Part shown: positions 19,934-33,165 of the stretch, one piece after another
Position numbering within the stretch: the stretch's first letter is position 1
Layout of the letters: every line of letters starts with the position of its first letter
Source: Gyromitra esculenta
Taxonomy: Eukaryota > Ascomycota > Pezizomycetes > Pezizales > Discinaceae
Assembly: GCA_038503075.1 (NCBI GenBank)
Contig: JBCAML010000016.1
Span: forward strand, 248,001 to 312,000
DNA: 64,000 nt
Direction of reading: 5' to 3'
Notes under the pieces: model-generated
Told to the model about the DNA's origin: nothing
Database searches by the model: none
Seen by the model: only the letters and a program-made list of their open reading frames with translations
Program-made: the position numbers and the translations under genes

Positions 19934-22900
19934 GATGGAAGCTAAAATAAAAAAATCACGGAAATCGTCGATCAACAACACCAGATACCAAATCCCAGCT
20001 CAAAAAAAGAATTGAAGGTGTCCGGATAAACAAGGAATGCTGTAGTTGGTGAGCGCAAGAAAAGAATGCCCGCTGAAAGAGTGAAGCGGTAGTATGCCTA
20101 GGACGTAAGTTGCCTTTTGCGTGGTGAGGAAGAGAAGGAGAGAAGGGGAAGATGGAGTACATAATAAGGAAGTGCCAACCAGCCCAGCCCAACCCGCATC
20201 CCCAGAAAAGGGGGTGGTTTGTTGGTCAAACCGGCCCCATCTGGAGCTGGACTACTAACTCCAAGGTTCCAAGGCAATCTAATAAAATGATTGACCTCTT
20301 GAATTTCCTTACCGGGAGCTTGCTGCCCCAATATGGAAAAGTCAATCATCTCACACTGACCCCATCGCTACTTTTACAATTTCAGAAGACGGGATGGCCA
20401 CAGCTGCCTGAGTCGGTGGTGAATTGCTCGCCGACAGCGGGTCACTGCCCAGAGGCGGTGAAGAGAGACCAAACCAGAAAGCAACCAAGCGGGCGACGCC
20501 GCTGGTGGTCACAACGGAAGACAAGAATCGGGAAAGCTGGTCGCCAGGGGCAGGGGAAATGAGCCTCCAGGACGTTGCTGGACAGGGATAGCAGCCACCC
20601 AATGGGGAGATGAGCTGCCGATTCCGTTGTGCTCATGCAAGGAACAGCTGCACAAGCACAGCCCAACCCCAGCTGCCGCCTATCAGATCTAGCACCTCGT
20701 GCCATCCTCTGGACCCTTTGAAGCTGCCATTCTTGAGCTCGAGAAGCCCAGAAGCAACATGAAATATTCTGCGTGCTCGGATCCCACGTCTTTTTCTTCG
20801 CGGATTCCTCGTGGATATTTTTGTTTAGCTGCGGTCTCGTTTCCGCCGAGGTAGACATTAAGATCCCCCACTGAGCGTCGGCTCCATCTAACCGCCACGT
20901 GGTTGCGCACTTGGGCTTGTGGAGAGGCCTGAGAGAAACCGGAGATGACTCCTCTAGGGTCATCGATGCTTTCCAAGTTTCCAAGCAAGAGATATCGAGT
21001 AACATATGAAAATTACCACTTTCCATTCATAGAAATTCATCGTGCCGCAATGCCGTCTCAACGGTGGTCCGAAATAGATTTTAGATCTGTTCGAGGGATT
21101 TGCGTTTATCGTCTCATGTATATGAAGCTTCACCATGTGGAATTCTTACCTCAGCCAAAGCTTAACGGCTCAGTTAATCATCCCAAAAAAAATCAGGACC
21201 TGTACATATGTACGGATTTATTTTTTCTTCGCAGCGCGTGTTTCAACACCGCCGCATTGTATTTTTTGTGACCTTATGGTCCTGGGGCCTCAACTCAACA
21301 CGGCAGGTACACGACAACGTATTCTGGTACCCAGTGGGTCCCTTGCCAATACTTGGGCAGCGGAATTAGCCTCGGAAACCATCGAAAACAATCCAGTCCC
21401 TCATTATACTCTCGATGGATAGATTCTGGGAAAGCTGAGTCTGGGCACTTGGCCTCTCGCTTCAGTTTTCGTAAAAATTGCTTGGATCGTTAATGAATTG
21501 CAAGAGCATTGGGATTTGGGTTCTCGTGCTCGGATCCCTTCCCTCGAAATACAGGTGCATACCAAGCGCACTGCCCTAGCCAGAGCATCCAGGGAATCAA
21601 TCAAGAAGGTACCTTCCAGAAAAAACGTATGCGAGTGACATTCCGTGAATGGCTGCACGTTCAGTTACCGATATCTGCAGCAGCATGCAGATTCATAGAA
21701 TCACATGTATGCAGAGTCCTTCGAAGCAGGAAGAGGCGCTTGCCACGATGCGAGATCTGTGAATCCATAACCATGATTGCCCGGCCAACGCCAACCGAAA
21801 GTGTGTGTCTGAAAAGTCGAAAAGGGGTCAAGGAGGTGGTGGGCTTGGCGTGAATTGAGGCTCAGCGGAACAAACCATACGCGAATCATAGCTGGATTTC
21901 AACTTTGTTTTGTTTTGTTTTGTTCATCCGATCATTATCAGCGGGGTTCCAAGATTCCGCTCCGTCGATGCTAGATAGCGTCATCTGTTCTGCTGGACTT
22001 ACTGCCAAAATGTTACCAAAAAGTACATATCTACTGCTCATCGAAGCTTAACGCGGTTGGAGAATGAGATACCAGTTTCATTCTCGGGCTGCTGCTTCTG
22101 TCGTTCTTCTCTCGCCAGTACACCTGCCAACGGACCAAGCCTCGGCAACCTGCGGCACCGTAACCCATAGATATTAGACAAAATTGAATTTGTCACCAAG
22201 AGGTAAATATTGATCTTTTTACAGGCTTCAGCGCACACATAACTCCATCAAATTTTAACGAGTACCTTATCTAAGTGGTACGTGCTCGATGACTGATCGT
22301 TGCCCATTGCCCATTGCCCATTGACCGTTCACGCTCCTTTTATATACATATATCTGACTTCCCTTCTAAATGAATGTGTCGATTACAACCTGAGCAGTTC
22401 TGTTCGTGGAAAGATTCCGCCCCTATTTACTAGAGCACACGATCTACTTGGTATCTAATTATTTATAGTTCCTTATATGCAGTCACTCGGGAGTTGGTTT
22501 AGGAGGGACAGCTTATTATAGCGGATTAATAGCCTCCATCCCACTGTTCACAGGTGACGCCATCAGAATATAGAATCGAAAATTACAGACCCGAACCCCA
22601 CTAAAACCAAAAGCTTGAAACCGAAACCGAAACCAAAAACCGAAAGCTTACTTGACGCGTTTGGCGAGCCGTCATATCCGCGTCGGGAGCTAGCCTAACA
22701 TTGTGCATAATTCCTTGAAGTATTTGCCTCAGCACCTTCTTAAACCCAGGTTTGCGGAACTAACGGAATAAGTCTTTACCTCTGATCTGCAACTTGGGAA
22801 ATTAGGAGGGGCGGTACGTCTGTAAGTTATAATTTACTTCAATCGAGATTTAATAAGATTGATGAGAATTGTCAAAGAATAGCAGGTTAATGGATTGAAA

Positions 22901-23076
22901 TAATTGAAATACCCTCTTGAGTAAAGATGGGCTTGCTTTTAAAACTCTCTAGGAGCTTCAGGAAAGCACTGGTATCTGCAAGATACATATTGCTACAAAA
23001 AACCCTTAGAAGCACAACAAACAATAAACCAGTATCTGCGAGAAAACCCTGACTCGATTAAGCTTCTTAATTCTTT
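19934..23076. other. Intergenic, no convincing gene
   Basis: Holds the promoter side of the GH17 gene. Also seen are an (TTTTG)4 microsatellite near 21907, three copies of TTGCCCA near 22303-22322 and (ACCGAAA)-like repeats near 22620-22645. A 194-codon frame (20442-21026, -) has no recognisable content. Confidence 0.5.
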
Positions 23077-23827
23077 CTAAGTATAATGAGGTGGGGGCAC
23101 TTCCTCCGGTGGGACTGTAGCGAGAAGAGCATTAGTTGTGTTATTAGAGTATTAGTTGCTATGCTGATGAAGAAACTTACCGGAATCCCTCCTAACAGTT
23201 GTAGCGCCATCAACAGTCCTACTAGCCTTTTTGAGAGGCTCGGAATTCGTGGCGAAAGCAGACTTGTAGTACGTGAACTTATAGCACCAAACGCAAACCC
23301 CGGACCGACAGCACTCGTGGTAGTCATCCGGACATTTACCGTCAATTGAATGGCCTTCGCAAGAGCACTCCCAGGTAGCATCAGGCATCTGGGTGCTCTG
23401 GCATTTGAAAGTCCATTCGTCGTGACACACGTTGCCCCTCTTGTACCAGCACGAACACTTAGAGAGGTCATCGGTGCAATACTTATTAGAGCCTGATGGA
23501 CATTCCTCTCTTAGTGGGATCATCTTGTTGCATTCACAGAGGGCTCGGCCGTCTTCTGCTGGGTAACAGAAGAGGTTGAAAGTGGGCTGGCATGGTTCCT
23601 CTGCGAAGTTGTGAGGGCGATTGTCGAAGATTGCTTTGTTGCTTTCAGTGTCTGTGATGGATATTGCGACGTGGAGATCGCGCTCCGCTGGGTCTAGGCG
23701 ACTCAATTGATTGAGTCAGCGAAAAGCTTCTGGATTTGAAAAACAGGGACGTACCAAGTGGTATACTATAACCAAATACTCTCGATAGTGGGAGGAGCAA
23801 GATGAGGGTTGTAATAAGGATACCCAT
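23077..23827 (-). CDS. Small secreted cysteine-rich protein
   Basis: Three exons are inferred: 23755-23827 (donor GTACGT), 23181-23693 (donor GTAAGT) and 23077-23114 (acceptor CTACAG). The product is about 207 aa. The N-terminus MGILITTLILLLPLSRVFG is a good signal peptide. The mature part has 17 Cys between residues about 57 and 150, in patterns such as LCECN, KCSCW, WECSC, ECCRSGVCVWC. This suggests a disulfide-rich extracellular fold made of small repeated knots. The C-terminal 40 residues are basic, then Pro-rich (VPPEEVPPPHYT). No known domain is recognised. A role at the cell surface or as an effector-like protein is conceivable from size and secretion only. It stands alone in a gene-poor stretch. 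Confidence 0.75.
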
Positions 23828-26800
23828 CACGGCGATGATAGTTGTAGTAACTGAAGATGATTGATTTGTATTTCTTCGCCCCTAAGGAATGGTGGTTCTA
23901 CGAATTGGTATAGTATATCACTTTCGAAGCAGTCTACGTGAGAGTATTTATGAGAAATTTTCTCTTTGCGTTTCGTATGTTCAATAAACGATAACGGTCC
24001 TGAACCGGTGTTCGCGATAATTCTTAGCATGATCAATTGGTTACTTGTTGGATTGAGCACACAGCCGGGAGATAGCATTAGAGTCTGCCGGCGGTACACT
24101 ACATACGTTCACTATGTACCCTAAAGGTCTATCTTCCCGTTAGGTTAACGTCCGTTTTAGTCCTTTTCAATATAAACAATAGATACATCGAAAGTTTATT
24201 TCGATATATTCCAAGTCTGAATTTATGGTTAGATCAGTGTTGAAAGCAGAGAGTGTATGAAATATGTGTGTTAATGCGGCTGTGGGCCTAGATTATTCTA
24301 ACCAGTAGATTCAGTTGTTAAATTAGTAAACCGTTCAAAAGAAGCCCCAGAGGCTTTCAAGGGAGCTAGCCACATTCTAATATTAGCCATATAGTTTAAT
24401 TATCTATAATACACAGCTCTATAGCCTCCCCCAAAGCTGGCCTATCGTCAGTTTTATCAGGCTTATCTTAACAAAAAAGAAGCAAGTAAATAAGGCAAGG
24501 ACGGAGGTGATGAATCCTAGGCTTTGGAATACCTCGAAAATGTGTTGGTCACCGGCCCCTTTACGATGATGGGGCCTCACACTCAATCCACTGGGGCCGA
24601 CGGCCTCATCTACATCAGCCCCGATAACCTTATTTCCTCAGAATTCATCACGCGTTGGGTTGAGATTCGACTCCTTTAGTTACATGTGTCTCAGCGTTTC
24701 TTTTCGATTGGCCGGGCGCTTAGCTTTATGATATCCTTTATTGGATGGGGTGTCCGTACATCCTTTTCGAAGTCGCAATCGGGGGCTTGTGTTACCTGAT
24801 CAGGGATCGTCAATTGCGAATTGAGGATTCTTGGTGAATGGGGACGCCACGAGGAGGGGGAGAGGAATAGTTGCGATATTGTGTGATGTGGGGATTGTTG
24901 GTTCAGGCGGTTATGTGGTTATTTGAGATTCAGATGGAGAGGGAAACCAGACGCTTTCAGCTAACTAAGGTCTGTTATGAGTGATTAAACGGATAGTCGA
25001 TCATCGTGCTGCAGGTTACCTTTTGAAAGTGGTATCCCGAAGGTGCAGTATACGTACGCGTACAAATACTACAATACGAGAAAATGGAGTGAATCTGCTA
25101 CTGTTGGGAAATGCAAGCTTGATTCTAGAGAACTACCGTACTTGCGCTAGGAATCTAGTATTGCTTCAGCATTTTTTCAGAATGTCGCACATACGCTGTG
25201 CCAGCTGCATCCCTTTTGTTGATACTGTACCTATTGCTTTTCGTTAATAGTTTACTAACGCACGGGAATGAAAGGTAACGAGCGTAGCTGCAAAGACGGT
25301 AATGGCCGTTTTTTGAATGTGGTCTGAGAAATATCTATCTCGAAGAGTCCTATAGTAGGAAATATGGCCTTTTAAACTTTGGCTGAGAGAGACTTATAAC
25401 TTCATGCTGTGCCGGAAATGAAATTGAGAGCTCAATGCCAGTGTATTCATGCCGCTGTAGTACTCGGGGCGTAACGGAGTTACGAAGTGGGATTTTACGT
25501 ACGTATCAGTGCAGGTCTTCACCGACTATCGGTGTGTTTGTGAGTTTGCGAAACATAATTTTCGGCCCGCTGAAAAAGACATAGCACCGCGCACTCAGGT
25601 ATTAATAGAGCTATCGCCCTGGGGGAAGGGGTTTTCAAAATAATGGCTACGGATTCCCCCAACCTCAATGTTTGCAGGGAGAGTATTTCTTACAACCGGC
25701 ATATTAGGATTTGCTGGTGGGGAATCAGGCTATAGGTGCCTTAAATTTCCGCTGTTAGCCTTGCGGCCGGCCGGGCGTAGATTTCCTAAACGGGGGTTGT
25801 AAGAATAGGAATCCATGAGGAATTGCAATAGAGCGATAACCTTAAAGATGGGGAAACGGAGGAGAGGAGTGCATCCAGTCGAAGGTTTTCGTGTTCGTTA
25901 ACGATTACCCATATTCACACCCAAGCCTTTATAATTACCCCACATCCCACTGCCACTCTGTGCTTCGACATCTGCACCTCGGCTTCTTCATATGCCACAT
26001 CATATAGCATCACTCGCCTGTCAACTCATCCGATCGCCACACAACACATCGGTGCATACATACCTAGACCGACGGCCATCTGTTACCTGAGCTGGCCATA
26101 GAGATGATATATAGCACGGTTGCTATCGTCCGATTGTGGCCACGGCGATTCGGATTGAATGGAACCCGTCAACCACTAGCTTGTGAAAGGAAGCCATCGC
26201 ATCGCATCGCATCACTTACAAACCTCCACATTTGCACAACGAATACCACTTCGAATGCCGCGATCCATCTCGTCACCGTCGATGAATTCACTACACAGGG
26301 GACGGTCACCAGCTCTGCTTCTACAACTCTGCGAAAAGAGCACATCTTCAAAGTTGATGGCATCATCCCAACCTGCAAAATCATAGTTCTACTTACTGGT
26401 TCCAAGCACACAAGCAACTATCAAGAGCCGACCAATATTTTCCTCTACTATACTGGTCTCGCACTTTCGGAGTCCGGATCTCCATGAATCCGAGTATCGC
26501 TGCGGCGTCGGATCCACTTTGTACCGCATAGCCCCACCCAAGTGCAGTTTGTCTGCTTGCAGCTTTATCGCACAGCAACATCTCCAGTCCATAAAGATAG
26601 TACTTAGCGCCCTTTAATTCCCTTCAATTCCGATAATTTTTCCAGCTAACACCCCATGACTACGCGAATCACCTCGATGACACATCACACAACCGTGTTA
26701 TGCATATTTAGCTAGCCATCACCAATTCCTAACGCCATGATGCAACAAATAACCAAAAAAAAAGTGAAAAATACAATATGGTAAGCAAATACCCAAGCGG

Positions 26801-27129
26801 GATATGTTGAAGGAATAAATGACGAGGAAGAGATTTACAAGACCTCTGGTCAATCACCAGAAAATAATAACCAAGAAACCGAATAATGCTAAAAGCAGGT
26901 ATTCTAATACAACACAGCAAGATTCAACGGGTATTCTCACGGCCAAAAAAAATATTCAAGAATGGATATTTCCCCAGAAGAACATAACCGGAAGATGAAA
27001 CAATTAAGCAAAAAGAGTCCAGCATTGGTATTACCCCTTCGCATTCCAGGTATTCCATTCCACAAAACTATCCCTTCTCAGAGATATCCAAAGGAAAAAG
27101 GGGAAAAAATCACCCAACTATACATACCA
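23828..27129. other. AT-rich intergenic, no gene seen
   Basis: About 3.3 kb. Frames at 24981-25247 and 26104-26487 show no family content. From 25.9 to 26.6 kb the plus strand is C-rich and could be transcribed, but no coding model emerges. Confidence 0.5.
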
Positions 27130-29972
27130 TCATTCATTCCCACCGGCGTTCAGCGCAATGGAAGCTTTCTTCCGTAATCCGAAAAAACTCGTCCTGTGTT
27201 TTGCCTTTGTCTCCTTATCTTTTTTCTTTTCAGCTTTCTCACGCAACTTCTCGAGCTCCTTCTCCTTCCGGTTCTTTTTCTCCTCTCTTGTTTCCTCAGT
27301 TCCCTTGGTCTCCTTTACATCTTCTTTATGCTCCACTGGAGAATGTGCTGCCCCGTTTTCTTGTTCCTCTTTCTCAAGCCTCTCTACCCTCTCTTTCTCT
27401 GGTTCCCCAAACCCTTTCAAATTACCATTCGTCCCATTCAATTCTTTCGACTCATCCATCGATGGCAAAGCGGGTGACAGGGTTTCAGGAGATACAGGTA
27501 ATGTTGGTGTCTTTGGCAGAGGTGGCAGATGTGGTGGGGGTTGCTGATCTCCATTCTCGTTGGAGAAAGAAGTATTTCTTTCTTTATCCTTCTTCCCCTT
27601 GCTGTCGCCCCCGAGCCACTTTGGTGGCCCTCGGAGGCTTTTGCTGTTGGTACGGAATCGGCTTATACCATGGTGGTTGATATCGCCCTTCTCCTTTCTT
27701 TCCGCTTTCTCCCGCTCTCTCTCCTCTCGCTTCTCTTTCTCTTTCTCCTTTTTGGATTTGACGAGGCTAGGAGTGCTAGGGATTACCGGTTCTAAATCGG
27801 CAATAGGCTTCCGGTTGAGATCTGTGGGAACGTTTGGTTTCGCAGGCTCCGAATTCGAGATGTGCAATGGAGGCAGGGAGCTTTCTCTCGGCTCACCCCC
27901 CCGGTTGCTATGCCCATTTACATGGATCCCCCCGTTCTGCGGCGACTTGGCCTTTGCCGACTCGGTCTTTGCCGCATCGGCCGCTGCCCGAGCTGCCTCC
28001 TCCGCCTGCTGTTCTTCCGCCCACATCTCCCTTTGAACCGCTTCAAGAGTTGTTTCTTGGTAGAATAAAACATACGCACACGCCATTCCTGGACGTTCGC
28101 CAAAGAAATTCCTCACGTAGGCTTTGTCTACCGGCTCAACTAGCTCATCATCAAACAGCAACCATCCCTTATCTTCAGTTTTAACTATGGCAACATAATG
28201 GCCGTGATATGGTCCTCCACCGATGTGCACAACTACCGCATAAAGTTCATACAGCTTATCTGGATCATCTGCATCGTCCGTTGTGTTGAATAGTCTAAGG
28301 TGATATGGGTACAGCACACGATAATGCAGCTTTTCAAACCGCCCCAAATGCTCCATGAACTTGAAGCGCTTCAGATGCAAAGCGAGTACTTTCGGTAGCC
28401 GCTTGATCTTCATACGTTTCTCTGCCTCCTGAAGCCCCCCGCAGGTATCGCAATGGAACTTGTTACGTTCGCAAAGCATTTCCGAAGCCGAGAAGCTCCG
28501 CAGACACGATGTGACCGATGAATTCTTTTCTAGATCAATCGATAGGTCGAGAAACTGTTCATCTCGCCGAGACACGTTCTCGCATGTAAGGCATTTAGTT
28601 TCGGAGCTTAGGAGGCCCTCAAAGAGCTCATGAATCCAACCAGCAGCGGATGCGGAAGTCATGGATGCGGTTGATGCAGCGGAGGAAGAGTTCACAGGTG
28701 TCAGGGAGCCAGAGGACTGTGGGGGTGCCACCAAGGTCCCACTTCCATTCTTGAGTCCGTGTTTCTTTTGATAATCATCAACGTTCTCAATAACCTGATT
28801 AAGAACGTAATTCAGAAACTCGTGGGCGTCTTGATGTTGCTGGCCGCTGAACATATCATTCTCCCGCCTCAGAATCTCTAGAAATTTAGCAGGATTGACG
28901 ACTCCCGTTCGCGATTCGTGCCCCATAATAGTTTCAAAAATATCCTTCAAACCTGAAAATAAGTTCTCCTCCATGCCATACGCAGCATTGTTTGAATTTT
29001 CAATGTTCAAGACAGGTCCCGTCAATAATGCTTGTTTCTTCTTCGCCTCGGGGGTGTCTTTGTTATCGTTGGGTCCTAGGGGATTATTGGTCAAATTAGC
29101 TGTTACCGGAAAATTTTTCTTCCGCAAATCTTCCTTTGTCGCAGCAGTAGCCTTAGGTATATTATTCCTTGGTATTCCAGTTGGAGAAATTGGCACCGAG
29201 GCCGTCGATATAGGTTCCGTGTTTATCCTTGGTAGCCGTCCATTGGATGTAAGAGCTGATGCGCTGCCATTTGTCTGATTGGGTAGCTGTGATCGGTGCG
29301 GAAAGTTGACGACGTTTTCTCGGAATGGTTTCGAGTAGTAGAGACACTGTAGAATCGAATTGCAATAGCTGTATTCGACTAATTAGCAATAAGATCTCTC
29401 AATGTCCTGTATCACGGTAGTAGAGAAAACAATATTTTCCCAGAAAGCCATAAATTGCCTACCAAGTGTTTCCAAACTGTGACCGAATGGTTCGTCAGTC
29501 AATAATTTCATCAGATATGTGGAGGGGGGCGTACGCCAACTACATTCTCCATCCCAAAAAACTTGTCGCTACCATCAAGTCTGGGGGGTCCATCGTCAAT
29601 TAGGGCTTGTAGTCCTGTTGGTGGAGGCTCGGGCTTCTGCTTTGTGGGTGAGTTTAACGTGGGCTGATGCAAAGTCTGTGGAAGCGTGTTAGCACTTTGT
29701 TTCGGTGTGCAGACAGACAGCCTTCTTCACTCCCATCACCATCAGCCTCGCAGCCTTCTCCCAAGCTCCACCAAGCCTTTTATTTCCCTGGTTCTGCATC
29801 CTGGTGTACAGATGTGACCGCTGGCTGGGACTGAGAGGGTGGGCGGGAGGGAGAGGAAAGCGGATTTCGTGATTCCGAGGAAGGAAGATGGAGAGGAAGG
29901 GCGAACGAGCCGAGGGAATTCAACACTGACCGCGCGCTCCATCCACGACAGGTTCTTCAGAGAGCTCAACAT
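27130..29972 (-). CDS. creB: Ubiquitin carboxyl-terminal hydrolase, CreB type (USP12/46 family)
   Basis: Four exons: 29931-29972, 29544-29675, 29463-29476 (14 nt) and 27130-29368, about 808 aa. The Cys box is [17 protein letters not shown] with catalytic Cys63, whose codon TG|C is split by the third intron. Further USP motifs follow: [14 protein letters not shown] (as [10 protein letters not shown]), two zinc pairs CLTC and [12 protein letters not shown], and the His box [11 protein letters not shown]. The C-terminal 350 residues are charged, with Lys/Glu coiled-coil stretches ([14 protein letters not shown]) as in Aspergillus CreB. That enzyme works with CreC in carbon catabolite repression and transporter stability; the same role here is inference. 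Introns 2 and 3 have acceptors CACAG and TACAG. The first exon ([14 protein letters not shown]) is less certain than the rest. Confidence 0.9.
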
Positions 29973-32869
29973 CTTGAGCGGCGAAGCCTAGGATTTCTTT
30001 TCCCTTTTTCCTTTTTCCTTTTCCTTTTCCTTTTAGAAGTACTTGTTATCGCTGAAGTGTGTGTATGTATTGGAGGCTGTTGTGTTGTACGTGTGAAGGA
30101 GAAGGCTCTATCGTTTTGAATGCTAAAAGGAGAAAAGAAGGAGAAAAGAAAGGACTCTGGAGGGTAAGTAAGTGGAGAAACAGATTTTCTATTCTTTGAG
30201 CACGTTCGTTCAACAGGAAGGGCTGGGCAGAGTGTTGGATTGATCGATGTCTTTGCGCAGGTTTGCGGCAGCAACTGGGCAAGCGGCAGGTAGGGTAGGG
30301 GATGAGAGGGGGTGGGGGGCTGCAGCGGGCGAGCAGTTAGGAAGGTCGGACAGCCGCAAGTCTGTGGATAGTATTGTCACTCTATCTACGGGTCACTGAA
30401 CAGGAACCACTCGCTTGCTCGAGCTTGACGGGGGCTGATGGTGATGATTAACGGTCTGAGAGTGTCAGATTCCGAATGGGATGAGCGATGTACAATCTTA
30501 AGATTCAGGTTGGGGGGGAGGGGTGGGATGGATGGGGGAGGGCACGTTGGGCAAGACTCGATGGAGGTTTGCTGGGAGAAGGAAAGCGAAGGGAGAAGGG
30601 GAGGTAAGGCGAAGGTGGTGGTGACAAAAGTACCGAGGACGTTTTCGCCGATGATGCACGTTCTCTTCTGTACCACCAGCCTTGAACTGCTGCCAGCTCT
30701 TCATTGCGGGGACAGGCAATTGGCGATGTCGGGATGGATGGAATTGTTCTCTCAATTGCTTCCGTCTTCTCGCTCGCAGCACCGCCCGAGCAGGCCTGCG
30801 TTACATGTAAGCCTGGCAGCGAAACTACATAGTCTTCTGATTCATCCTGAATATCACAATGTGTGAACGCGTACTCTGTTCTGCTCCGCCATAGAGTACA
30901 TGTGACTGTACCAGCGGTAACAGCAAAAGCGAGAGCCTGGTAAACAGCAGCGAACAGTTCTGGAATTGGCCCTCCTATACGCCAGTACCAACATCGGAGC
31001 GTGACCTTGGGTTTCGGGACGCAGTTTCAGCGCAGTATGGGGTTCCCAGCCGCTCGGAACTCCGCCCCTCGTATCCAGCTCACGAAGCCCCATGGGGTGC
31101 GCAGCACGCGCAGCCCTCAGTCTCAGGGCTTAGGTTTATCTGTCAGCGACAGCCGCCCACGCAATCGAGCAGGAACAGCCTAAACGAGCCACTAAGTATG
31201 TATATGCCTATATGTAGCCAACTGGATTTGCGGAGGATATCTCGCGTGGCGTTGACACTTCGATCCTGGTTGATCAAAACCCAAACAGGGCCGACTGCAG
31301 CAGCTTCATTCCCAGACTTCACAGGATATGCACACCATCACCACCACACAAGTGACTTCACTGAACTTCGCGGAGGCTTTTCGTTTACCCTTTTTTGCCT
31401 GTATGAATGTTTTCGCTTCTGTACGTCACACAAGCGTACCACGCCGTAGTTGTGTGAATATAGAGATCAGTCTTAAGATTCTTACATTCAGTCAATGCCT
31501 TATCCGCCCCAGCATTGCATATTCTTGATGTTTTCCTGTGCAACCAACCAGATTCACTTCTTCTTCCTCCTCCTCCTCGTTACCCAAACTCTGAGGTCTG
31601 ATGTTTCTTACATGGCATAAAACACAATCTAAAACGGCCGCATGAGTAACCCTAGGATGATCCCTCATCGATTCGCTAAAATTGTGGTTCTTCACATCCT
31701 TCTAGCGCTCCAGGGTCCTTTCACACGTGTTTCCTATCTATTTTGTGACGTAGTTTGTGCTTGGATTAGCCGATTACCGGTGATGAATAGGTTATCGTGG
31801 AAGATGAGGGGTGGGGTTGGATCCCAATTAACTCCCTTCTCTGAGACCTCTAGTCTGTCCCCATACGCTACCTCTGCTACTCCAGATTCGAATTCAGGTA
31901 CATAAAACAACATCTGCAAACTATCACGAACACCTACAGCTTGCAGAAGCGTATCTACAAGTACCCATACAACATCGGTCTAGAACGATGCTCCTGCTAT
32001 CGGCGGTCCCGCTATACCGGTACTAAACCTCTTGAGTCAGGTATGTACAAGGAATACATCGTCCCACCTAGAAGGAAGAAAGAAAAAAAACACCCCAGAA
32101 TGCTCTTTCCACAATCTATCAACTTCACGAGCACCAGGTAAACACCCATTGTAAAATATTTACCCCTGCCAACCCACTACTCTGTAATCCTCAAAACAAA
32201 AACAAAAAAACAAAAAAAACAAAAGGAAGCCATCCACACACTCGGCGCAATCACGCCGCAAGCCCGAAGCGAGACCATCGCTGGTCATAGCTTACTTGCG
32301 ACTGTCTGGTGCGTGCGGCTAAAGTCGAATCTTGGAACGCCCCCAGATAAACATATCCGAAGGAGTGGACTGGGTGAATAATTCCCTCTATGATCGATAT
32401 AATTGGTAACAAAAAAAAAAGTGAAATGTGACGTTGGTCATGGCAGACGTGAATATATATTAGGAAATAGTGGAGTGGATGGAAGGATGACTTCAAGATT
32501 CGCGATGATATGCCCAGCGTGCGATTCCCAAGCCACAAGATCTGCTACTTTCTACCGCAGACTACGAATATGATTGCTAAGACAATGGGGTCCGTGTCTA
32601 CGGTACAGAGTACTCTAGACGGGGAAGACCATCCATCAAAAAACTACAGTTAATCTAAAAATTATGTAGATATGGTTGTATACAGATATAAAAAAAGCGG
32701 GGTAACAGGGTAGACGATTGGGATCCTGGGGGAGCCAGAGAACGTCTACGAAACGGTTCTAAAATAATTACCGGAATTCGAGGTGGCGGTTGGGAAGAGA
32801 ACGGTTAATCTATCTGCGAAAAAAAAGGCGGTGACGGATCGTACTGAGCAAAACATCGTGGTTGTACAG
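29973..32869. other. Intergenic, no convincing gene
   Basis: Starts with the CreB-type gene's leader side, including a (CCTTTT)n tract at about 30000-30033. GC-rich frames on both strands from 30.4 to 31.2 kb overlap and lack motifs. A-rich tracts occur near 32200. Confidence 0.5.
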
Positions 32870-33165
32870 TACAGTCACTCACGGGGTGACGGCGAATCCT
32901 GTCTGATGGCGAACAGGGGTCCGGTTACATCTCCAAACCATAGGATTCACAACTTTTTCACAAAACATTAGAAATTTTAGATTCCTAATTAGTCTCTTCA
33001 ATCTATTGATCATAGGTGCTATTTCAGGACTATTTTATTCTTGAATTCGCTGTTGGGTGCTTTTCGTGTTTTCTTGGGGAATTACCATTGCTGGTTTAGT
33101 GCTTGGCTTGAGCAACCTTTGTTCGCTATCAGACAGGATTCGCCGTCACCCCGTGAGTGACTGTA
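32870..33165. mobile_element. MITE with 43-bp terminal inverted repeats and TA target duplication
   Basis: Terminal repeats begin CAGTCACTCACGGGGTGACG and extend 43 bp. They match their inverted copy at 42 of 43 positions (32872-32914 against 33121-33163). The element is 292 bp, flanked on both sides by TA. The centre is AT-rich with no coding potential. CAGT ends plus a TA duplication fit the Tc1/mariner-pogo (Fot1) group, so this is probably a non-autonomous element moved by such a transposase. Near-identical ends mean it is fairly young. No second copy was noticed in the window. Confidence 0.93.

Noticed and set aside
20442..21026. Minus-strand open frame of 194 codons
   Set aside because: No family resemblance, no supporting splice or promoter context, mixed composition, and overlapped by a 136-codon frame on the other strand.
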